From Halobacteriovoraceae bacterium (GTDB lineage: Bacteria > Bdellovibrionota > Bacteriovoracia > Bacteriovoracales > Bacteriovoracaceae): a DNA stretch of 64,000 bases. Shown piece after piece: positions 60,083-64,000 of the stretch. The position numbers and the translations under genes were made by a program. Each line of letters begins with the position of its first letter. Position 1 is the first letter of the stretch. Under the pieces are notes generated by a model, which worked only from the letters and a program-made list of their open reading frames with translations, ran no database searches and was not told the DNA's origin. The DNA lies in contig PAVS01000019.1 of assembly GCA_002713145.1 (NCBI GenBank), positions 124,001-188,000 on the forward strand, in the 5' to 3' direction.

Positions 60083-61114
60083 CTAAAGTTTCGACCCAAT
60101 AAAAGTTGCAAGGTCAACGACTCGGTTAGAGAATCCAACTTCATTGTCATACCATGAAACGACCTTTGCTTGATTACCGATAACATTGGTAAGAAGCGAG
60201 TCAAATATTGAAGAGTGTGGGTTACCAAGAAAGTCTACAGAAACCAAAGGCTCATCTTCAAATTGAAGAACGCTTTTCAAATGAGTTTCGGCTGCCTCTT
60301 TCATGGCTGCATTAATTTGATCTTTGGTGGCAGCTTTTTCCAGAGTCACAGTAAGATCGACCATTGAAACATCTGGTGTCGGTACTCTGACCGCATAGCC
60401 GTCTAATTTACCTTTAAGTTCAGGCAGGACAAGACCAACTGCTTTTGCAGCACCTGTTGACGTGGGGATCATACTCATAGCTGCAGCTCTCGCACGTCTT
60501 GGATCTTTGTGATTAGCATCTAAAATATTTTGATCTCCCGTGTAGGCATGAACAGTCGTCATAAATCCCTGAGTGATACCAAAACTATCGTGAAGGACTT
60601 TAGCGATAGGTGCTAAACAATTTGTCGTGCAACTTGCATTCGAAACAATATGGTGCTCACTTGGATTATAAGAATCATGGTTAATACCAAAAACAAAAGT
60701 ACCATCAAGGTCATTTCCAGGGGCACACATAATGACTTTTTTAACAGTTCCGTTTAAGTGTTTTCCTAATCCCTCTTTATCTTTGAAGATTCCAGTGGCA
60801 TCAATCACAATATCAACTTTTTCACTCGACCAATCTATTTCGCTTGGGTCACGTTGTGTAAAAAACTTCATCGATTGAGACCCACAGTGAAGTCTGTCAC
60901 CTTTCAGTTCAACATCACCAGGAAACATGCCATGCAGAGAGTCTCTACGCATAAGTCTTACAAAATCATCAACTCGACCTGGGTTATTTACCGCTACAAT
61001 TTCCACATGCTGTAAATTCCCATTTCTTCTTTGTTTTTCTAATTCTCTAATGACAGCTCTTCCAATTCTCCCCATACCGTTAATAGCAAGTCTGATTGGT
61101 TTTGTTGCGCTCAT
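60083..61114 (-). CDS. gap: glyceraldehyde-3-phosphate dehydrogenase, possibly NADP-tolerant
   Basis: Oxidises glyceraldehyde-3-phosphate to 1,3-bisphosphoglycerate. 343 residues from the ATG at 61114, which has AAGGAAGG 6 nt upstream; the in-frame GTG at 61120 is too close to that site. The NAD fold starts LAINGMGRIGRAVIRELE and the catalytic cysteine is in SNASCTTNCLAP. At the end of the second strand the sequence is AVNNPGR where NAD-specific enzymes have an Asp (as in IND); the Asn could relax cofactor specificity towards NADP. The enzyme heads gap-pgk-tpiA-secG. Confidence 0.95.
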   Translation of the reverse strand: MSATKPIRLAINGMGRIGRAVIRELEKQRRNGNLQHVEIVAVNNPGRVDDFVRLMRRDSLHGMFPGDVELKGDRLHCGSQSMKFFTQRDPSEIDWSSEKVDIVIDATGIFKDKEGLGKHLNGTVKKVIMCAPGNDLDGTFVFGINHDSYNPSEHHIVSNASCTTNCLAPIAKVLHDSFGITQGFMTTVHAYTGDQNILDANHKDPRRARAAAMSMIPTSTGAAKAVGLVLPELKGKLDGYAVRVPTPDVSMVDLTVTLEKAATKDQINAAMKEAAETHLKSVLQFEDEPLVSVDFLGNPHSSIFDSLLTNVIGNQAKVVSWYDNEVGFSNRVVDLATFIGSKL

Positions 61115-61137
61115 GGTCACCTTCCTTATTTTAATTT

Positions 61138-61162
61138 AGCTAGTTATGCCACAACACTAGCT
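61138..61162. repeat. inverted repeat in front of the gap operon
   Basis: AGCTAGT (61138-61144) and ACTAGCT (61156-61162) are perfect 7-bp arms with an 11-nt spacer, 24 nt upstream of the gap ATG. Possible operator or leader hairpin. No known glycolytic regulator site is matched. Confidence 0.4.
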
Positions 61163-61290
61163 TTTTGAATAGGGGAGAGGTGATTTAATCTTTGAATTAA
61201 TTGAGTTTGTACGAGGTGTCAAAAGCCGTTTCATTGCCAAGAGAAAATTATTTTAATACTTTACCAAAACAAGAACTAAAAGGAATTTCT

Positions 61291-62379
61291 ATGACCAGAC
61301 TATCTGTCTCCCAGCTCAAACCCAAGCAAGATGTTGAATCAATTTTTTTGGTCAAATATATCAACCTCATGACAGCAAAAGATGGGAAAAAGTATCTCAA
61401 TGTGATTCTCTCTGATGCCACAGGCGATCTGGAATCAAGAGTTTGGGTCAACGCAGAGGAAGTTTATGACAAAGTTGAGAAGGGAAGCTTTGTTAAGGTC
61501 ATGGGGAAAGTAAATTTATTTCAAGGGCGAAAGCAGTTTATTATACAAGATATAGTAGTTGTGGCCGACAATGAGGTGGATAAGGATGAGTTTGTAGTGA
61601 AGGCCCAGAGTAACCCTGATGAAATGTTTCAAGAGTTAGAACAAATCGTTCATAATTTAGATGATGTGTATATACGTGACTTGTTGAAAAATGTGATCTC
61701 TGATCAAGAAGTTGTGCGTAGACTTAAAAAATGGCAGGCAGGAAAAACGATCCATCACGCCTATCAAAGTGGACTGCTTGAACATATACTAAGTTGTTCG
61801 AAATTGGCCGTGAGTCTCTCTGAAGTTTACCAAGTGAATAAAAACTATGTGGTAGCTGGAGCTATTCTTCATGATCTGTGTAAAATTTATGAGCTCACTG
61901 ATGACATCAATGTCGAATACACTGAAGAGGGAAAACTAGTAGGCCATCTGGTTAAAGGTGTTGAGCTGGTGGATAAATACTCTTATCGTATTAAAGATTT
62001 TCCTTACCAAACCAAGCTACATTTAAAGCATATCCTTCTCTCTCACCACGGAGAGTACAAATATGGTTCACCTAAAATTCCACAAACCAGTGAAGCGATG
62101 TTAGTGCATTTGATTGATCTGATGGATTCTAAAATGCATACTTTTGAAACCATAAAAAGAACAGATCATAATACGGGTCACTGGTCAGGTTACGTTCAAC
62201 ACCTCGATCGCATCGTATTTAAAGGGGATCTTCCTTTTTACCCAGAATATGTGGAACCTTCGGGAAACAGTGGTTCTCAACCAGCTAAAAAGGCTCATAA
62301 AAATTCAAAACCACGGCACAACAAGGAACTTAAACAATCTTTAGGTGATATGCTCAAAGACGTAAAGGTTGATAAATAA
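61291..62379 (+). CDS. YhaM-like 3'-5' exoribonuclease (OB-fold plus HD domain)
   Basis: A 362-residue protein. The N-terminal OB fold (about 15-95; FLVKYINLMTAKDGKKYLNV, LSDATGDLESRVW) binds nucleic acid, and the HD domain (about 160-300) has GLLEHILSCSKLA, AGAILHDLCKIYEL and a later HH pair in ILLSHHGEYKYG. This is the YhaM layout, a 3'-5' exonuclease of Gram-positive bacteria with wider homologues. The C-terminal 40 residues are Lys- and Ser-rich. The ATG at 61291 has AAAGGAA 7 nt upstream, preferred over the TTG at 61201. The GNAT gene starts at the next base after its stop. Confidence 0.85.
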   Translation: MTRLSVSQLKPKQDVESIFLVKYINLMTAKDGKKYLNVILSDATGDLESRVWVNAEEVYDKVEKGSFVKVMGKVNLFQGRKQFIIQDIVVVADNEVDKDEFVVKAQSNPDEMFQELEQIVHNLDDVYIRDLLKNVISDQEVVRRLKKWQAGKTIHHAYQSGLLEHILSCSKLAVSLSEVYQVNKNYVVAGAILHDLCKIYELTDDINVEYTEEGKLVGHLVKGVELVDKYSYRIKDFPYQTKLHLKHILLSHHGEYKYGSPKIPQTSEAMLVHLIDLMDSKMHTFETIKRTDHNTGHWSGYVQHLDRIVFKGDLPFYPEYVEPSGNSGSQPAKKAHKNSKPRHNKELKQSLGDMLKDVKVDK

Positions 62380-62895
62380 ATGCAAATTGAAATCCGTCCT
62401 ATGATGAAAACGGATTGCGAAGCAGTAGGAAGTCTTCATGCTAGAGCGTGGCTTGAAGCCTATCGTGGAATTATCCATGACGAATTCCTAGATTCAGTGT
62501 CGATAGAGAAAAGAATTGAAAACTGGCAAAAAGATTTTGAAAAATACCAACATCTCACTCGCCTCGTTGCTGTCCTTGAAAATAAGGTTGTTGGATTTGT
62601 CGTCGGAGACAAAGAGCGAGAAGAGATTCCTGAAATTGAAAGCGAACTCTGGTCACTTTATGTGGATCCCGATTATTATCGCAGGGGTGTAGGGGAAAAA
62701 CTCTATTATGCTCTGGTTGAAGAATTTCAAAAACAAAACTTTAAGAATATGAATGTTTGGGTTTTGCCAGCGAACACGAGAGCGGTGAGTTTCTATCAAA
62801 AAATGGGTGGAGAGCTCACCTCATTCAAGAAAACGGTAACGGTAGGAGAGCAAAAGCTCCCACATATCTCTTATTTGCGAAACCTAAATCAGTAA
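62380..62895 (+). CDS. GNAT-family N-acetyltransferase
   Basis: A 171-residue acetyltransferase. The acetyl-CoA-binding motif reads YYRRGVGEKLYYALV (near residue 105), following LWSLYVDP, and the C-terminal motif is WVLPANTRAVSFYQKMGGE. The substrate cannot be inferred. It begins directly after the YhaM-like stop codon without its own ribosome site, so it is translated with that gene. Confidence 0.88.
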   Translation: MQIEIRPMMKTDCEAVGSLHARAWLEAYRGIIHDEFLDSVSIEKRIENWQKDFEKYQHLTRLVAVLENKVVGFVVGDKEREEIPEIESELWSLYVDPDYYRRGVGEKLYYALVEEFQKQNFKNMNVWVLPANTRAVSFYQKMGGELTSFKKTVTVGEQKLPHISYLRNLNQ

Positions 62896-62957
62896 AAACA
62901 CTAGTTGGTCTCAAACTGAGAACACTTTGTACTCAAAAAGAATGCTTCCCCTCTCGA

Positions 62958-62984
62958 GTTAAGCTAAATTTCTTTTAGTTTAAC
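62958..62984 (+). repeat. 11-bp stem-loop upstream of an exported-protein gene
   Basis: GTTAAGCTAAA (62958-62968) and TTTAGTTTAAC (62974-62984) pair with one G-U wobble around a 5-nt loop. No T-run follows, so it may protect the 3' end of the upstream transcript or structure the leader of the next gene. Confidence 0.35.
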
Positions 62985-63004
62985 ACACACTTTGAGGAGA
63001 CATT

Positions 63005-63433
63005 ATGAAAACACTACTTACAACTTTGATTTTTGGACTATTACTTTCAGCAAATGCAATGGCATGCTCATGCTCAACCCCGAGTTTTATTTTAGAAGAC
63101 CGAGTTGTGCCAGATCTTAAAGGTTTTATGCTCAATAAAATGAATGTAGATGAGCGAGAAATTTTAACTATAGAAGAACTTGAAGTCGATAATTTTTTAA
63201 CCAGAAGAGATCGAGTGATCAACGGATTTTTTGGATTGTTTGAAGAAGAAGATGTCCTTAGCTGCTCAGAAGGTTGTGCTTTTTATCAAAACTTTAAGTA
63301 TCAACACAGAATAGAATTTAAACGTGGCGATAAAACGTGCACGACTATTCTCAAGTCTAAATTTATGGGAAATTATCTCAACGATGGGTATAGATCAAAG
63401 ATTAAAAGAGATGATTATCCTGTATGCAACTAG
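63005..63433 (+). CDS. exported protein, unknown function
   Basis: A 142-residue protein with a signal peptide (cleavage near ANAMA, residues 15-19) followed at once by CSCSTPS. Seven cysteines in the mature part (for example LSCSEGCAFY and the terminal PVCN) suggest disulfides. No recognised fold. A GAGGAGA ribosome site precedes the ATG. Its TAG stop overlaps the tatD stop in a single CTAG palindrome. Confidence 0.65.
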   Translation: MKTLLTTLIFGLLLSANAMACSCSTPSFILEDRVVPDLKGFMLNKMNVDEREILTIEELEVDNFLTRRDRVINGFFGLFEEEDVLSCSEGCAFYQNFKYQHRIEFKRGDKTCTTILKSKFMGNYLNDGYRSKIKRDDYPVCN

Positions 63434-64000
63434 AATCTAAATAAATCAATTGAATTCTGATAACATTGCTCTTCAACTTCTCGGGGAGCAATGTTTTTTA
63501 TTTCAGCCACTTTTTCTAAAATATGAGGAAGATAACTTGGATTATTCTCTTTTCCTCTATGGGGAACAGGAGTGAGAAAGGGAGAGTCTGTTTCAAGCAG
63601 TATTTTTTCCAGAGGACACAGCCTGACTATATCCCTAACATTTTCTGCTTTTTTAAAGGTGATAATACCGTTAAATCCTAAGTAAAAACCTAGATCGATT
63701 GCAAGTTGAGCTAACTCTGCACCCGCGGTAAAGCTATGAATGACCCCTTTTCTCTTCATTTTAGGTGCGTACTCACTTAAAATCTCAATGGTATCTTCAT
63801 CGGCGTCACGGGTGTGGATCACCACAGGTTTATCTACTTCAATGGCAATCTGGAGTTGTTCCTTGAACACTTCTATTTGTTTCTCTCGAGGTGAGTTGTC
63901 GTAGTAATAATCGAGTCCGATTTCACCAACCGCTAACATCTTAGACTCAGAACTACGCTTGCGAATAACTTGAAATGCATCTTCTGTCGCTAATTTAGCA
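63430..64000 (-). CDS. tatD: TatD-family DNase, 5' end beyond the window
   Basis: Metal-dependent deoxyribonuclease. About 190 residues are visible; the frame stays open to base 64000, so the start lies outside. Motifs visible are AVGEIGLDYYY, PVVIHTRDAD, GVIHSFTAG and LLETDSPFLTPVPHRGKENN, with all metal-binding residues of this part present. The upstream region with the first His pair is missing. It converges with the exported-protein gene, the two TAG stops sharing one CTAG. Confidence 0.92.
   Translation of the reverse strand, partial: AKLATEDAFQVIRKRSSESKMLAVGEIGLDYYYDNSPREKQIEVFKEQLQIAIEVDKPVVIHTRDADEDTIEILSEYAPKMKRKGVIHSFTAGAELAQLAIDLGFYLGFNGIITFKKAENVRDIVRLCPLEKILLETDSPFLTPVPHRGKENNPSYLPHILEKVAEIKNIAPREVEEQCYQNSIDLFRF

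Noticed and set aside
61201..61290. Upstream TTG start for the YhaM-like gene
   Set aside because: The extra 30 residues match nothing in the family, whereas ATG 61291 has a good ribosome site and begins the OB fold.

Overview
The window is a continuous piece of an AT-rich bacterial chromosome, densely coded on both strands, with no rRNA, tRNA, CRISPR array or insertion sequence that I can see. Gene content points to a motile, diderm, rod-shaped bacterium: a flagellar hook-basal-body operon, a mreC-mreD-mrdA-rodA shape operon, Mpl-type murein peptide recycling, and many small exported proteins. HD-GYP proteins, sigma-54-type regulators, a Lys-rich histone-H1-like protein, exported HExxH proteins and a TGase-elicitor-type protein together fit the Bdellovibrionota, most likely a Bacteriovorax/Halobacteriovorax-like predator. 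That assignment is inference from gene content.

Layout. 1-8.2 kb: C-terminal part of pyruvate phosphate dikinase, a serine hydrolase, an App1-like phosphatase, mpl, an exported unknown protein, metK and a small membrane protein. 8.3-14.1 kb: a sigma-54-type response regulator, a methyltransferase-like protein, an exported zinc-protease-like protein, a CxxCH lipoprotein and two exported unknowns. 14.3-29.5 kb: a TPR protein, a degenerate AAA+ regulator, then flgB-flgC-fliE-fliF-fliG-fliH-fliI-fliJ-motE-like-fliK-flgD-orf-flgE, ended by a strong terminator. 29.5-35.5 kb (minus strand): exported TGase-elicitor protein and partner, membrane protein, dCMP deaminase, solo ParB-like protein, ferredoxin and a SurA_N/PpiD-like chaperone. 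35.7-41.0 kb: mreCD-mrdA-rodA, a small exported protein and a MarR regulator. 41.0-48.4 kb (minus strand): rhodanese-like protein lacking its cysteine, a DUF350-like membrane protein cluster with an HD phosphohydrolase, glutaredoxin, the H1-like protein and a large TadG-like protein. 48.6-57.6 kb: ssb, HD-GYP protein, threonine ammonia-lyase, HExxH protein, PAS histidine kinase, SCO1-like protein, and an HD-GYP/response-regulator pair. 57.6-61.1 kb (minus strand): gap-pgk-tpiA-secG. 61.3-64 kb: YhaM-like nuclease, GNAT acetyltransferase, exported unknown and TatD (cut by the window end).

How the genes work together. Most clusters are core functions: lower glycolysis, export, cell shape, flagellar assembly and one-carbon metabolism. 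The c-di-GMP and two-component genes at 50-57.6 kb could link environmental sensing to motility. Mpl, the serine hydrolase and the exported hydrolases fit a lifestyle that digests other cells.

The most unusual signals are non-coding. Seven genes have a -10-type hexamer ending 6-7 nt before the start codon, which predicts leaderless mRNAs. A compact, possibly pseudoknotted RNA candidate with its own terminator lies in the divergent gap at 48.4-48.6 kb. A perfect 18-bp hairpin sits directly in front of the ferredoxin gene. No stretch longer than 300 bases lacks a gene; the longest gaps are 48362-48601, 12503-12704, 14130-14318 and 49432-49606. In the last of these I see only the Shine-Dalgarno site of ssb.
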